64,000 nucleotides of DNA from an uncultured Alistipes sp. (GCA_900544265.1 UQUQ01000003.1:69834-133833), one strand, 5' to 3'; shown: positions 9,837 to 19,231, counted from the stretch's first letter. Program-made: numbers and translations. Notes: generated from the letters alone by a model not told the origin.

Positions 9837-12800
9837 CTATTTGGTCTCGTCGTCGATCTTGGCACGCTTCGTCATCAGGTCGTAGGCCATGGGCGTAGCG
9901 ATGAAGATCGTTGCGGCGGTACCCACGACGACACCGACCGTCAGCGCGAAGATGAAGCCGCGGATGGTCTCGCCGCCGAAGAAGAAGATTGTCAGCAGCG
10001 TGACGAGCGTCGTACCCGACGTATTGATCGTGCGCGAGAGCGTCGAGTTGATGGCGTTGTTCACGGTCTCCTTGAGGTTGCGCTTCGGGTAGAGACCCAG
10101 GTACTCGCGGATACGGTCGAAGACCACCACCGTGTCGTTGATGGCGTAACCGATGATCGTCAGGATCGCGGCGATGAAGGCCTGGTTCACCTCGAGGTTG
10201 AAGGGCAGGATGCCGTAGAACATCGAGAAGAGACCGATGATGAAGAGCGCATTGACCGCCAGGGCCAGTGTGGCGCCCGTGGCCCACTGCCAGCGCTTGA
10301 AGCGGAAGGCGATGTAGAGACCGATGGCGATGAGCGAGAAGAGCACCGAGTAGATGGCGTTCCAGGTCATGTCCTGTGCGATCGAGGGGCCGATCTTGTC
10401 AGCCGTCAGGATACCGTTGGCGTCGGTCTGCGTGTTGCGGAACTGCTCGAAGGTGATGTCGTAGGAGTAGAGCGGCTTCAGGGCATCGTAGAGAATGCGC
10501 TCCACGTCGCCCGCGGCCTCGTCCGACGTATCGTCATAGCGGTACTGCGTCACGATGCGCATCTGGTTCTCGTTGCCATACTGCTTGACCTCGAAGCTGA
10601 CCAATGCGGCGTCGGCATCGGGCTGCTGTGCGAAGATCTGTGCGAGGTTGTGGCGCACGTCCTCGGCCGACACGGCCTTGTCGAAGCGCACGACGTAGGC
10701 GCGGCCGCCCGTGAACTCGGCGCCGAGGTTCAGACCGCGGACGAAGAACGAGATGCACGACAGGACGATCAGCACGGCCGTCACCGCATAGCCGATCTTG
10801 CGCAGGCGGATGAAGTCCACGTGCGTGTTGCTGAGGAAGTTCTCCGACCACTTGTGCGAGAAGGAGATGTTGCCCCAGCGGTTCACGATCCACTCGATGA
10901 GCAGGCGCGTGATGAAGACGGCCGAGAAGAACGAGGTGATGATACCGATGATCAGCGTCGTGGCGAAGCCCTGTACCGGACCGTTGCCGAAGACGAAGAG
11001 GACGATACCGGTGATGATCGTCGTCAGCTGGCCGTCGATGATGGCCGAGTAGGCCTTCGAGAAGCCGTCCTTGATGGCCAGCGACAGCCCCTTGCCGCCG
11101 CGCAGCTCCTCCTTGATGCGCTCGTAGATGATGACGTTGGCATCCACGGCCATACCCATCGTCAGGACGATACCGGCGATACCGGGCAGCGTCAGCACGG
11201 CGCCAAACGACACGAGCACGCCCATGAGCAGGAAGACGTTGGTTAGCAGGGCCACGTCGGCCATCCAGCCGGCCGTCTTGTAGAAGAGGCCCATGTAGAG
11301 CAGTACGAGGATGAAGGCGATCACGAACGAGAGCATGCCCGCATTGATCGACTCCTGACCCAGCGAGGGACCGACGACCGTATCCTGGATGATCTTGGCC
11401 GGAGCGGGCACCTTACCCGACGAGAGGACGTTGGCAAGGTCCTTGGCCTCCTGGATGGTGAAGCTGCCCGAGATGGTCGAGATGCCGCCGTCGATCTTCG
11501 TCCGCAGCACAGGGGCCGAATAGACGTAGCCGTCGAGGACGATGGCCACGCACTTGCCGACGTTCTCGCCCGTCAGGCGCGACCACTCCTGGGCGCCCTC
11601 GGCGTTCATGTGCATCTCCACCTCGGCCTCGGCGCCGCGCTGTGCATAGCGCTCGACGGCCTCCGTGACGACGCTGCCGTCCAGCGGCGCCTTGCCGTCG
11701 GGCGTGGTGACACGCAAAGCATAGAGGTAGTAGCGGCCGCCGATGTTGTCGTCACCCTTGACGCCCCACCGGAAGATGACGTCCGCAGGGAAGAGGTTGC
11801 GCACGGCGGGATCGGCCAGGTAGGCGTTCACCGCCGCGATGTCGGCCTTGAATGCCGCACCGATGGCGCCGCCGCAGGCATAGTAGGGATCGAGCACGGC
11901 AAAGAAGGGGTTGCGCTCGCGGTCGTAACGCTGCATCTGGGCGGCGTCGGTCATCTCCGTCGTGTCGCTGCCGACCTCGGCGAGCAGCTCCTCACCGGCA
12001 GCGGCGGGAGCCGTTGCGGCAGCCTCGGCGGCGGGAGCCGTCTGCTCCTCAACGGCGGCAGCGGCCTGCTCCTCGACGCGGCCGCGGAGCAGGTTGTCGA
12101 CCTGGCTCAGCACGGGCAGCAGCTCGCGGGCGTCGTAGCAGAGCCAGAACTCCAGCGAGGCGGTACCCTGCAGCAGGTCGCGCACGCGCTGCGGCTCCTT
12201 CACGCCCGGCAGCTCGACCAGGATGCGGTGCGAGTTGGGCAGACGCATGATGTTGGGCTGCGTGACTCCGAAGTGGTCGATACGGCTGCGCAGCACGTTG
12301 AACGATGCGGCGATGGCCGCCTCGGTCTCGCGCTTGAGGACCTTCTCGACGTCGGCATCCGAGCTTTCGAGCGTGATGTCGCTGCGGTCGGGGCTCACGA
12401 AGATCTCGGCGATGGGACGACCGCCCGACAGCCGCTCGTAGGCCTTCACGAAGTCGCCGATGTAGTCGTTCGAGGTACCGGCCTTGAGCGCGGCGTTCGC
12501 CTCGGCGATGGCCTCGATGAAGGTCGGATCGTTCTGGCTGTCACCGGCAAGCGCCTTGACCACATCCTCGACCTGCACCTCCAGCATGACGTTCATGCCG
12601 CCCTTGAGGTCCAGACCCAGGTTGAGCTCCTTCTCCTTGCACTCCTTGTAGGTGAACTTCTTGAATCCGAGGTTGAAGACCTGCAGATTCTGCACCGAGT
12701 CGAGGTAGTGCTGTTCGGCCGTGGAGCGCTCCTCGAGCGGGAACTGCTCGGCGTACTCGGCCGCCTTCTTCTCGACGCTTCTCGTCTTGAACGTGAACGA

Positions 12801-12866
12801 GAGCTGGTACACGCACGCCAGCGCCAGCAGCACCGCGACGAGTTTGATAAAACCTTTACTTTGCAT
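9837..12866 (-). CDS. secDF: protein translocase SecDF (fused SecD-SecF)
   Basis: 1009 residues combining SecD (about 1-610) and SecF (about 690-1009), the usual Bacteroidetes arrangement. LNLGLDLKGGMNVMLEV near residue 85 is the SecD D1 motif, GMAVDANVIIYERIKEELR the SecD membrane motif, and LNLGAEFTGGRAY plus INDTVVVFDRIRE the SecF equivalents. An Ala/Glu-rich low-complexity insert (about 245-290) interrupts the large periplasmic domain. SecDF uses the proton gradient to pull proteins through SecYEG after SecA action. Confidence 0.96.
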   Translation of the reverse strand: MQSKGFIKLVAVLLALACVYQLSFTFKTRSVEKKAAEYAEQFPLEERSTAEQHYLDSVQNLQVFNLGFKKFTYKECKEKELNLGLDLKGGMNVMLEVQVEDVVKALAGDSQNDPTFIEAIAEANAALKAGTSNDYIGDFVKAYERLSGGRPIAEIFVSPDRSDITLESSDADVEKVLKRETEAAIAASFNVLRSRIDHFGVTQPNIMRLPNSHRILVELPGVKEPQRVRDLLQGTASLEFWLCYDARELLPVLSQVDNLLRGRVEEQAAAAVEEQTAPAAEAAATAPAAAGEELLAEVGSDTTEMTDAAQMQRYDRERNPFFAVLDPYYACGGAIGAAFKADIAAVNAYLADPAVRNLFPADVIFRWGVKGDDNIGGRYYLYALRVTTPDGKAPLDGSVVTEAVERYAQRGAEAEVEMHMNAEGAQEWSRLTGENVGKCVAIVLDGYVYSAPVLRTKIDGGISTISGSFTIQEAKDLANVLSSGKVPAPAKIIQDTVVGPSLGQESINAGMLSFVIAFILVLLYMGLFYKTAGWMADVALLTNVFLLMGVLVSFGAVLTLPGIAGIVLTMGMAVDANVIIYERIKEELRGGKGLSLAIKDGFSKAYSAIIDGQLTTIITGIVLFVFGNGPVQGFATTLIIGIITSFFSAVFITRLLIEWIVNRWGNISFSHKWSENFLSNTHVDFIRLRKIGYAVTAVLIVLSCISFFVRGLNLGAEFTGGRAYVVRFDKAVSAEDVRHNLAQIFAQQPDADAALVSFEVKQYGNENQMRIVTQYRYDDTSDEAAGDVERILYDALKPLYSYDITFEQFRNTQTDANGILTADKIGPSIAQDMTWNAIYSVLFSLIAIGLYIAFRFKRWQWATGATLALAVNALFIIGLFSMFYGILPFNLEVNQAFIAAILTIIGYAINDTVVVFDRIREYLGLYPKRNLKETVNNAINSTLSRTINTSGTTLVTLLTIFFFGGETIRGFIFALTVGVVVGTAATIFIATPMAYDLMTKRAKIDDETK

Positions 12867-12926
12867 TGGAATGATAAAAATTTGTTATTGTTTGTTTGAT
12901 TTATCGTCCTTGCGCACAATAGCACG

Positions 12927-12934
12927 CAAAGATA
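12927..12934 (-). promoter_or_regulatory. -7 promoter box for secDF
   Basis: TATCTTTG on the minus strand, about 60 bases before the secDF start. Confidence 0.6.
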
Positions 12935-12998
12935 GAAAAAAAGAATCAAATTTCGGAATATCGCTGTCAAGAATTGCGCGCGAACGACAAAAAAACCG

Positions 12999-13006
12999 TA
13001 TTTTTG
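12999..13006 (+). promoter_or_regulatory. -7 promoter box for the EamA permease gene
   Basis: TATTTTTG, ending only 7 bases before the ATG, so the transcript would have almost no 5' leader. Confidence 0.5.
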
Positions 13007-13013
13007 GGGCCGC

Positions 13014-14069
13014 ATGCTGCGATCGGGCCCATACGGATACCACCTGGCCGCGCTCTTCTGCGTGACGGTGTGGGGCGCGACCTTCGTTTCGACGAAGGTC
13101 CTCATCGCGCACGGCCTCGCCCCGGCCGAGATCTTCCTGCTGCGCTTCGCGATGGCCTACCTCGGCCTGCTGCCCTTCACGCTCCGCCGCAGAACGGCCG
13201 GCAGCAGCGCCGCGGGACAGGAAAAGGCCGCCGCGGGACGGGAAAAGGATGCCGCAGGGCGGGAAAAGGCCGCCGCGGGGCGGGAAAAGGGCGCCGGGAA
13301 CGACACGGGCAGTCCGGCCCGGCGCGGCCTCGTCGACCGGCTGCGCGGAGTACGGCTGCGCAGGGCCCGGCTGCGCGACGAGCTGCTGCTCGCGGCGGCG
13401 GGGCTGACGGGCGGATCGTTCTACTTCCTCACGGAGAACATCGCGCTGGAGTATGCCCCGGCGTCGAACGTCTCGCTGATCGTCTGCACGGCGCCCGTCT
13501 GGACGGCCCTGCTCCTGAGCCTCGTCTACCGCAACGAACGCATGACGCGGCGGCAGACCGCGGGCTGCGCGCTGGCCTTCGTCGGGGTGGTGCTCGTCGT
13601 ACTCAACGGCCGCTTCGTGCTGCACCTCTCGCCGCGGGGCGACCTGCTGGCCCTCTCGGCGGCGCTGCTGTGGATGCTCTACTCGCTCGTAATCAAACGG
13701 CTGGGTGACCGTCTGCCGGTGGCATACGTCACGCGCAAAGTCTTCTTCTACGGCATCGTGACCATCCTGCCGTGGTTCGCATGGGAACCCTTCGACCTTC
13801 CGGCCGCAACGCTCCGCCACCCGGCCGTATGGGGCAACCTGCTCTTCCTGGGTGTCGTGGCCTCGCTGCTCTGCTACGTGCTGTGGAACGCCGCCATGAC
13901 CCGTCTCGGGGCGGTGCGCACGACCAACTACATCTACCTCAACCCGCTGGTGACGATGCTCACCGCCGCCCTCGTCATCGACGAGCGCATCACCCCGGCG
14001 GCCCTCTGCGGTGCGGCGCTGATCCTCTCGGGCATGTGGCTCGCCGAGCGGAGCCGCGGCGGGAAATAA
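13014..14069 (+). CDS. EamA/DMT superfamily transporter with tandem-repeat loop
   Basis: 351 residues with two EamA repeats and about ten transmembrane helices. It opens HLAALFCVTVWGATFVSTKVL and later has FYFLTENIALEYAPASNVSLIVCTAPVWTALL, both typical of drug/metabolite transporters. Between helices 2 and 3 there is a highly charged insertion of about 65 residues (59-122) that other family members lack. It includes four AAGREKA heptads (66-93). Substrate unknown. Without the insert the length would be the normal 285-300 residues. Confidence 0.88.
   Translation: MLRSGPYGYHLAALFCVTVWGATFVSTKVLIAHGLAPAEIFLLRFAMAYLGLLPFTLRRRTAGSSAAGQEKAAAGREKDAAGREKAAAGREKGAGNDTGSPARRGLVDRLRGVRLRRARLRDELLLAAAGLTGGSFYFLTENIALEYAPASNVSLIVCTAPVWTALLLSLVYRNERMTRRQTAGCALAFVGVVLVVLNGRFVLHLSPRGDLLALSAALLWMLYSLVIKRLGDRLPVAYVTRKVFFYGIVTILPWFAWEPFDLPAATLRHPAVWGNLLFLGVVASLLCYVLWNAAMTRLGAVRTTNYIYLNPLVTMLTAALVIDERITPAALCGAALILSGMWLAERSRGGK
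13209..13292 (+). repeat. 21-bp in-frame tandem repeat, 4 copies
   Basis: Four 21-bp units encode AAGQEKA, AAGREKD, AAGREKA and AAGREKG in the loop between helices 2 and 3 of the EamA permease. Confidence 0.85.
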
Positions 14070-14133
14070 CGCGCCCCGATGCCGCCTTTGCGCGGAAGAG
14101 GCCGGAAAGGGTTCCGGTTTCGCGATTTTTTCC

Positions 14134-14141
14134 TATCTTTG
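14134..14141 (+). promoter_or_regulatory. -7 promoter box for the fucosidase gene
   Basis: TATCTTTG, 21 bases before the ATG at 14163. It lies inside the longer upstream reading frame, which supports the shorter gene. Confidence 0.65.
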
Positions 14142-14162
14142 GGGAAACATCCCGAACAATCC

Positions 14163-15467
14163 ATGAAAAAACTCATCCTGCTCTGCTGTGCCGCACTCCT
14201 CGCAGTGTCGGCTCCGGCACAGACGGGCTATGTGCCCGCTCCCGAGAACCTCGCCGCCCGCGCCCGGTTCGCCGACGACCGCTTCGGCATCTTCATCCAC
14301 TGGGGGCTCTACGCCCTGATGGGTCAGGGCGAGTGGGTGATGACCAATCTCGACATCAACTACCGCGAATACGAGAAGCTCGCCGGAGCCTTCTACCCCG
14401 CCGCCTTCGACGCCGCGGCGTGGGTCACGGCCTTCCGCGAGGCCGGAGCGCGCTACGTCTGCTTCACGACGCGCCACCACGACGGCTTCTCGATGTTCCG
14501 CACGGCGCAATCGCCCTACAACGTCGTCGAGGCCACGCCCTTCGCCCGCGACATCGTGCGCGAGCTGGCCGAAGAGTGCCACCGGCAGGGGCTGCGCGTG
14601 CACTTCTACTACTCGCTCATCGACTGGTGGCGCGAGGATGCCCCGCGCGGCCGCACGGGGCTCGGCACGGGACGCCCGGCCGAGCGGGAGGATGCCGACG
14701 CCTACTTCGACTTCATGAAGGCCCAGCTCACGGAGCTGCTCACGCAGTACGGCCCGGTCGGGGCGATCTGGTTCGACGGCGTGTGGGATCAGGACCAGCA
14801 TCCGGACTTCGACTGGCGGCTCGACGAGCTTTACGGTCTGATCCACCGTCTGCAGCCCGCCTGTCTGGTGGTCAACAACCACCACCTTGCCCCCTTCGAG
14901 GGCGAGGACGTGCAGACCTTCGAGCGCGACCTGCCTGGCGAGAATACCGCCGGGCTCTCGGGACAGGCCGTCAGCCGCCTGCCGCTCGAGACGTGCCAGA
15001 CGATGAACGGTTCGTGGGGCTACCGCATCACCGACCGCAACTACAAGTCGACCGACGAACTGATCCGCTACCTCGCGGGGGCCGCAGGGCGCGGCGGCAA
15101 CCTGCTGCTCAACGTCGGACCGCAGCCCGACGGCCGGCTGCCCGAGGAGGCGACTAAGCGGCTCGCGGGCATCGGCGAGTGGCTGCACACCTGCGGTGAG
15201 ACGATCTACGGCACCGACGCCGGGCCCGTCGCCCCGCGCAACTGGGGCGTCACGACGCGCCGCGGCGACAAAATCTACCTGCACATCCTCGACTGGGAGG
15301 ACGAAGAGCTGTTCGTGCCGATCCGCGACGAGCGCATCCGCCGCGCCGTGCGGTTCGCCGACGGGGAGAAGCTCGCCTTCCGGCAGGATGCGCACGGGGT
15401 GACGGTCGTGCTGGGCAGCCGGCCGCAGGGCCCCGACTGCATCGTCGAGCTGACCGTCGGCCAGTAA
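14163..15467 (+). CDS. alpha-L-fucosidase (GH29)
   Basis: 434 residues beginning MKKLILLCCAALLAVSAPAQ, a Sec signal peptide, so probably periplasmic. FGIFIHWGLYALMGQGEW and YVCFTTRHHDGFSMF are GH29 hallmarks, and IWFDGVWD (about residue 205) holds the expected nucleophile Asp. FNLL-type NLLLNVGPQPDG follows. Substrate is probably fucosylated host or plant glycans (inference). An in-frame ATG at 14079 was rejected because the promoter box lies downstream of it. No polysaccharide-utilization (SusCD) genes are adjacent. Confidence 0.93.
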   Translation: MKKLILLCCAALLAVSAPAQTGYVPAPENLAARARFADDRFGIFIHWGLYALMGQGEWVMTNLDINYREYEKLAGAFYPAAFDAAAWVTAFREAGARYVCFTTRHHDGFSMFRTAQSPYNVVEATPFARDIVRELAEECHRQGLRVHFYYSLIDWWREDAPRGRTGLGTGRPAEREDADAYFDFMKAQLTELLTQYGPVGAIWFDGVWDQDQHPDFDWRLDELYGLIHRLQPACLVVNNHHLAPFEGEDVQTFERDLPGENTAGLSGQAVSRLPLETCQTMNGSWGYRITDRNYKSTDELIRYLAGAAGRGGNLLLNVGPQPDGRLPEEATKRLAGIGEWLHTCGETIYGTDAGPVAPRNWGVTTRRGDKIYLHILDWEDEELFVPIRDERIRRAVRFADGEKLAFRQDAHGVTVVLGSRPQGPDCIVELTVGQ

Positions 15468-15682
15468 GGGCGCACCAGCCGGGAGCCCGGCGGGAGGTCT
15501 GGCAGCCGGCGGACAGACTGGCAGCATCAGAGCGGCCGGACAACAAGCCCTTCCGGAGGGTCACGGCCGACTGACAGCCGGGCAGCCGGGGAGTCAGACA
15601 ACGGGCCCTTCGGACCGCCGGGAAACAAAGTGGTCAGGCAATCGCCAACCGGAGAGCGGACAGACCGGACAGCCGCGCACAC

Positions 15683-15718
15683 AAAAAGGGGCATCCGTCG
15701 AAGCGGATGCCCCTTTTG
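15683..15718 (-). terminator. bidirectional terminator between fucosidase and SMR genes
   Basis: Stem AAAAGGGGCATCCG / CGGATGCCCCTTTT with a 6-base loop; T-runs on both strands. It fits the end of the SMR gene best (25 bases after its stop). The stretch 15468-15680 holds only GGCAGCCGG-like words and no gene. Confidence 0.8.
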
Positions 15719-15742
15719 TCTTTTTGCCGATGTGCCGGCCGG

Positions 15743-16063
15743 TCAATGGACCATCTTCAGCCCCACGATACCGATCAGGACCAGCGACAGGAAAAAGAGC
15801 CGCCAGACGGTCACCGCATCGTGGAAAAAGAGGATGCCGATCAGCACCGTGCCGATGCCGCCGATCCCCGTCCAGACCAGGTAGGCCGTACCCATCGGGA
15901 TGTCGCGCTGCGCCAGGTAGAGCAGCCAGCCGCTCAAGGCCATCGAGACGACGGCGAGCGACAGATAGAGCAGGTGAAAGCGCGGGGACTCGCCCGCCAG
16001 TTTGAAGCCCAGCGGCCACCCCATCTCGAAGAGTCCCGCCAGCAGCAGATAAAACCAGGCCAT
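15743..16063 (-). CDS. SMR family transporter, SugE/Gdx-like
   Basis: 106 residues with four transmembrane helices, the small multidrug resistance size. LLLAGLFEMGWPLGFKLA carries the membrane Glu of helix 1, and GTAYLVWTGIGGIGTVLIG is the G-x-A-Y-x-V-W-x-G-I-G motif. The WPLGFK context fits the SugE/Gdx branch (guanidinium or quaternary-ammonium export) better than EmrE. It has its own promoter and terminator. Its 5' leader contains a hairpin (see below). Confidence 0.88.
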   Translation of the reverse strand: MAWFYLLLAGLFEMGWPLGFKLAGESPRFHLLYLSLAVVSMALSGWLLYLAQRDIPMGTAYLVWTGIGGIGTVLIGILFFHDAVTVWRLFFLSLVLIGIVGLKMVH

Positions 16064-16104
16064 CTCTTTGTCCGTAAATATCCGTCACATGCCGGTTTTT
16101 TGGT

Positions 16105-16126
16105 GGCTGCCATCCCGACGACAGCC
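16105..16126 (-). other. hairpin in the SMR gene leader
   Basis: Stem GGCTGCC / GACAGCC with an 8-base loop, about 40 bases before the start and within the transcribed leader. It does not match a guanidine riboswitch class that I can recognise. Confidence 0.35.
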
Positions 16127-16144
16127 CGCATCCGGCACCGGGTG

Positions 16145-16152
16145 CAAAGATA
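16145..16152 (-). promoter_or_regulatory. -7 promoter box for the SMR gene
   Basis: TATCTTTG on the minus strand; predicted leader of about 75 bases. Confidence 0.6.
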
Positions 16153-16187
16153 GCAAACCGAAGCCGGCCGCGATGCACCCGCAGCGG

Positions 16188-16234
16188 AAAAAACACAAAA
16201 AAAGGGACGCGACCCTTTTGGGATCGCGCCCCTT
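16188..16234 (-). terminator. rho-independent terminator of dnaK
   Basis: Stem AAGGGGCGCGATCCC / GGGTCGCGTCCCTT (minus strand, one internal mismatch) with an AAAA loop and a following TTTTTTTGTGTTTTTT tract, about 60 bases after the dnaK stop. Confidence 0.8.
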
Positions 16235-16292
16235 GCCCTCTCCCGGACGGGAGGGATGATCCGATCACCCCTGCCGCCCAGCCGTTTCGGGA

Positions 16293-18206
16293 TTATTTTA
16301 CCTCCTCGAACTCGACGTCCTCGGGCTGGCCGGAGTTGCCGTTCGAGCTGCCGGCGTTGCTCTGCGACTGCTGCTGGCTCTGCTGGCCTGCGGCGCCCTG
16401 AGCCTGCTGCTGTGCGTAGATATCCTGTGAAGCAGCCTGCCATGCGGCGTTCAGTTCGGCCATGGCCGTGTCGATGGCAGCCACGTCGGCGTTCTTGTGC
16501 GCCTCCTTCAGTTTGCCCAGAGCCGACTCGATAGCCGCCTTCTTGTCTGCGGGCAGCTTGTCGCCGTACTCCTTGAGCTGCTTCTCCGTGGTGAAGATGT
16601 TCGAGTCGGCGGCGTTGATCTTGTCGATACGCTCCTTCTCGGCCTTGTCCTTCGCCTCGTTGGCCTTCGCCTCGTCACGCATGCGCTGGATCTCCTGCTC
16701 GGTCAGACCCGACGATGCCTCGATGCGGATCTTCTGCTCCTTGCCCGTGCCCTTGTCCTTGGCCGATACGTTCAGGATACCGTTGGCATCGATATCGAAC
16801 GTGACCTCGATCTGCGGCACGCCACGCGGTGCGGCCGGAATGCCGTCGAGGTGGAAGCGGCCGATCGACTTGTTGTCGCGGGCCAGCGGACGCTCACCCT
16901 GACAGACGTTGATCTCTACCGAAGGCTGGTTGTCGGCCGCCGTCGAGAAGACCTCCGACTTGCGGGTCGGGATCGTCGTGTTGGCGTCGATGAGCTTCGT
17001 CATCACACCGCCCAGGGTCTCGATACCGAGCGACAGCGGCGTCACGTCAAGCAGCAGCACGTCCTTCACTTCGCCCGTCAGCACACCGCCCTGGATGGCT
17101 GCGCCGATGGCTACGACCTCGTCGGGGTTGACCGACTTGTTCGGGGTCTTGCCGAAGAACTCCTCGACGATCTTCTGGATGGCCGGGATACGTGTCGAAC
17201 CGCCCACGAGGATCACTTCGTTGATCTGCGAAGCCTCCAGACCGGCATCACGCAGCGCCAGCTTGCAGGGCTCGATCGTCTTGCGGATCAGATGGTCGCA
17301 CAGCTGCTCGAACTTGGCACGCGTAAGCGTCATGACGAGGTGCTGCGGAATACCGTTCACCGGCATGATGTACGGCAGGTTGATCTCCGTGGTCGTCGAG
17401 GACGACAGTTCGATCTTGGCCTTCTCGGCGGCCTCCTTCAGACGCTGCAGCGCCATCGGGTCCTGACGCAGGTCAATCCCGTGCTCGGCCTTGAACGATT
17501 CGGCCATGTAGTCGATCAGCACGTGGTCGAAGTCATCACCGCCCAGGTGCGTATCGCCGTTGGTCGACTTTACCTCGAAGACACCGTCGCCCAGCTCCAG
17601 GATGGAGATATCGAACGTACCGCCACCGAGGTCGTATACGGCGATCTTCATGTCGTTCGCCTTCTTGTCCAGACCGTAGGCCAGCGCAGCGGCCGTAGGC
17701 TCGTTGATGATACGGCGAACCTTCAGACCGGCGATTTCGCCCGCCTCCTTCGTAGCCTGACGCTGCGAGTCGGAGAAGTAGGCAGGAACCGTGATGACGG
17801 CCTCCGTCACCTCCTGACCCAGATAGTCCTCGGCGGTCTTCTTCATCTTCTGGAGAATGATGGCCGAGATCTCCTGCGGCGTGTACTGACGTCCGTCGAT
17901 GTCCACACGCGGGGTGTTGTTGTCGCCCTTGACGATCTGATACGGTGCGCGGGCGATGTCGGCGGTTACCTGATCGTAACGCTCACCCATGAAACGCTTG
18001 ATCGAGAAGACCGTGCGCTTGGGGTTCGTGATGGCCTGACGCTTGGCCGGATCACCGACCTTGCGTTCGCCGTCGTTCGTGAATGCCACGACCGAAGGGG
18101 TCGTGCGGTGTCCCTCGGAGTTGGGGATCACTACGGGCTCGTTGCCCTCCATCACTGCCACGCAGGAGTTCGTAGTTCCTAAGTCGATACCAATAATCTT
18201 TGCCAT
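16293..18206 (-). CDS. dnaK: molecular chaperone DnaK (Hsp70)
   Basis: 637 residues, the expected size, starting [18 protein letters not shown]. The actin-like ATPase motifs [17 protein letters not shown] and [18 protein letters not shown] [14 protein letters not shown] are present. The substrate domain and helical lid follow, ending in a Gln/Ser-rich tail and EFEEVK. The reading frame continues upstream but into GC-rich repeats, so the start at 18206 is clear. No grpE or dnaJ is adjacent. A weak promoter-like GACCTTTG lies about 70 bases upstream (minus strand). Confidence 0.98.
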   Translation of the reverse strand: MAKIIGIDLGTTNSCVAVMEGNEPVVIPNSEGHRTTPSVVAFTNDGERKVGDPAKRQAITNPKRTVFSIKRFMGERYDQVTADIARAPYQIVKGDNNTPRVDIDGRQYTPQEISAIILQKMKKTAEDYLGQEVTEAVITVPAYFSDSQRQATKEAGEIAGLKVRRIINEPTAAALAYGLDKKANDMKIAVYDLGGGTFDISILELGDGVFEVKSTNGDTHLGGDDFDHVLIDYMAESFKAEHGIDLRQDPMALQRLKEAAEKAKIELSSSTTTEINLPYIMPVNGIPQHLVMTLTRAKFEQLCDHLIRKTIEPCKLALRDAGLEASQINEVILVGGSTRIPAIQKIVEEFFGKTPNKSVNPDEVVAIGAAIQGGVLTGEVKDVLLLDVTPLSLGIETLGGVMTKLIDANTTIPTRKSEVFSTAADNQPSVEINVCQGERPLARDNKSIGRFHLDGIPAAPRGVPQIEVTFDIDANGILNVSAKDKGTGKEQKIRIEASSGLTEQEIQRMRDEAKANEAKDKAEKERIDKINAADSNIFTTEKQLKEYGDKLPADKKAAIESALGKLKEAHKNADVAAIDTAMAELNAAWQAASQDIYAQQQAQGAAGQQSQQQSQSNAGSSNGNSGQPEDVEFEEVK

Positions 18207-18299
18207 AGTGCTATTTGTTTTTAATTGTTTGTTTTCATTTTTCCCGCCGGCTCCTTGACCGGCGACGCCATAAAACAAACAAAGGTCGTACCAATCGGC

Positions 18300-18925
18300 G
18301 ATCTCTGCCAAATTGTCAGCAGAATGGCAGGATCGCGGCGCGGCACGGCAGATTGGCATTTCGCGACCGGGCATTTTGGCAGAAAGAGGGCCATCCGGCG
18401 GCGCGGAGGAGGTGCGGGCGGAGGAGGAGATGCACCGGCCGCTGGCACGGGGCGGGTCAGCGGAACGGCGGAGGAGGTGCGGGCGGAGGAGGAGCGGGCG
18501 GAGGAGGAGCACCGGCCGTTGGCACGGGGGCCGGTCGGCGACGCGGGTGTACCGGCGGCGACGCGGGTGTACCGGCGGCGACGCGGGTGTACCGGCGGCG
18601 AAAAGGAGGGGCGGCAGCAGAAAGGGGAAAACTCCGGCCGATGGCACGGGGCCGGCCGACAGGGCGGCAGAGGAGGAGCTCCGGCTGCGAGCGCAAGGCG
18701 GGTCGGCGGAACGTCAGAGGAGGTGCACCGGCCGTTGGCACGGGGGCCGGTCGACAGGGCGACAGAGGAGGAACACCGGCCGCTGGCACAAGGCGGGTCG
18801 GCGGAACAGCAGAGGAGGTGCGGGCGGCAGAGGAGGAGTTCCGGCTGCGAGCGCAAGGCGGGTCAGCGGAACGGCGGAGAAGGTGCGGACGGAGGAGGAG
18901 CACCGGCCGATGGCACGCCGGGCAG
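18300..18925. repeat. GC-rich degenerate repeat region between dnaK and the HTH gene
   Basis: About 620 bases built from recurring words such as GCGGAGGAGG, CACCGGCCG and GGCACGGGGCCGG, strongly G-rich on the plus strand. No reading frame here has a believable protein composition. A perfect 20-bp tandem repeat lies inside it. Confidence 0.7.
18541..18600. repeat. perfect 20-bp tandem repeat, 3 copies
   Basis: ACGCGGGTGTACCGGCGGCG three times in a row with no mismatch. Confidence 0.95.
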
Positions 18926-18931
18926 CGGCAC

Positions 18932-18958
18932 AAAAAAAGGCCTGCGCTGCCGCAGGCC
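18932..18958 (-). terminator. rho-independent terminator of the small HTH gene
   Basis: Stem GGCCTGCG / CGCAGGCC, loop CTGC, followed on the minus strand by TTTTTTTG; 28 bases after the HTH gene stop. Confidence 0.85.
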
Positions 18959-18985
18959 CGTATCCGGAGGTCCGGACTACATATA

Positions 18986-19231
18986 TTATCGGTTCTGTTC
19001 GCCGAGGATACGCATTGCAACGTCGAGAATCGTCGTGTCGTCCAACGTGACCACACCGCCGTCCGGCCCGGGTTCAAAATGAACACCCACACACTCCTTC
19101 GCCTCGTGCTTGCCTCCGAAATAGTTGCGGACAGCCTCTACGTCAATTCCCAATTCATCTGCAATGCGCTGCGAACTGCCGCTCGGCAGTCTGTCCTTGA
19201 TACGGCGCAACTCGTTAAATGTGATAATCAT
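18986..19231 (-). CDS. small conserved HTH DNA-binding protein
   Basis: 81 residues. MIITFNELRRIKDRLPSGSSQRIADELGIDVEAVRNYFGG is a helix-turn-helix (about 20-40). It is followed by a conserved tail with HFEPGPDGGVVTLDDTTILDVAMRIL. I recall close relatives throughout Bacteroidales, annotated only as DNA-binding protein. It is monocistronic, with its own terminator, and has an AT-rich upstream region. Target genes are unknown. Confidence 0.8.
   Translation of the reverse strand: MIITFNELRRIKDRLPSGSSQRIADELGIDVEAVRNYFGGKHEAKECVGVHFEPGPDGGVVTLDDTTILDVAMRILGEQNR

Noticed and set aside
14079..14162. Longer N-terminus for the fucosidase
   Set aside because: The promoter box at 14134-14141 lies inside it, and the signal peptide begins at 14163.
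16064..16145. Known guanidine riboswitch upstream of the SMR gene
   Set aside because: The conserved ykkC core and paired ACGR hairpins are not present; only loose ACGG words are seen.
18207..18647. Upstream extension of the dnaK frame
   Set aside because: The extra residues are Arg/Pro/Ser-rich translation of repeats and DnaK always begins [13 protein letters not shown].
18221..19082. Several overlapping frames in the GC-rich gap beside dnaK
   Set aside because: All frames on both strands are open because of sequence bias. None has a promoter, RBS or protein-like composition.
19070..19090. GGTTCAAAAT resembling a tRNA T-arm
   Set aside because: It lies inside the small HTH gene and no cloverleaf can be drawn around it. 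I saw no other tRNA candidate in the window.
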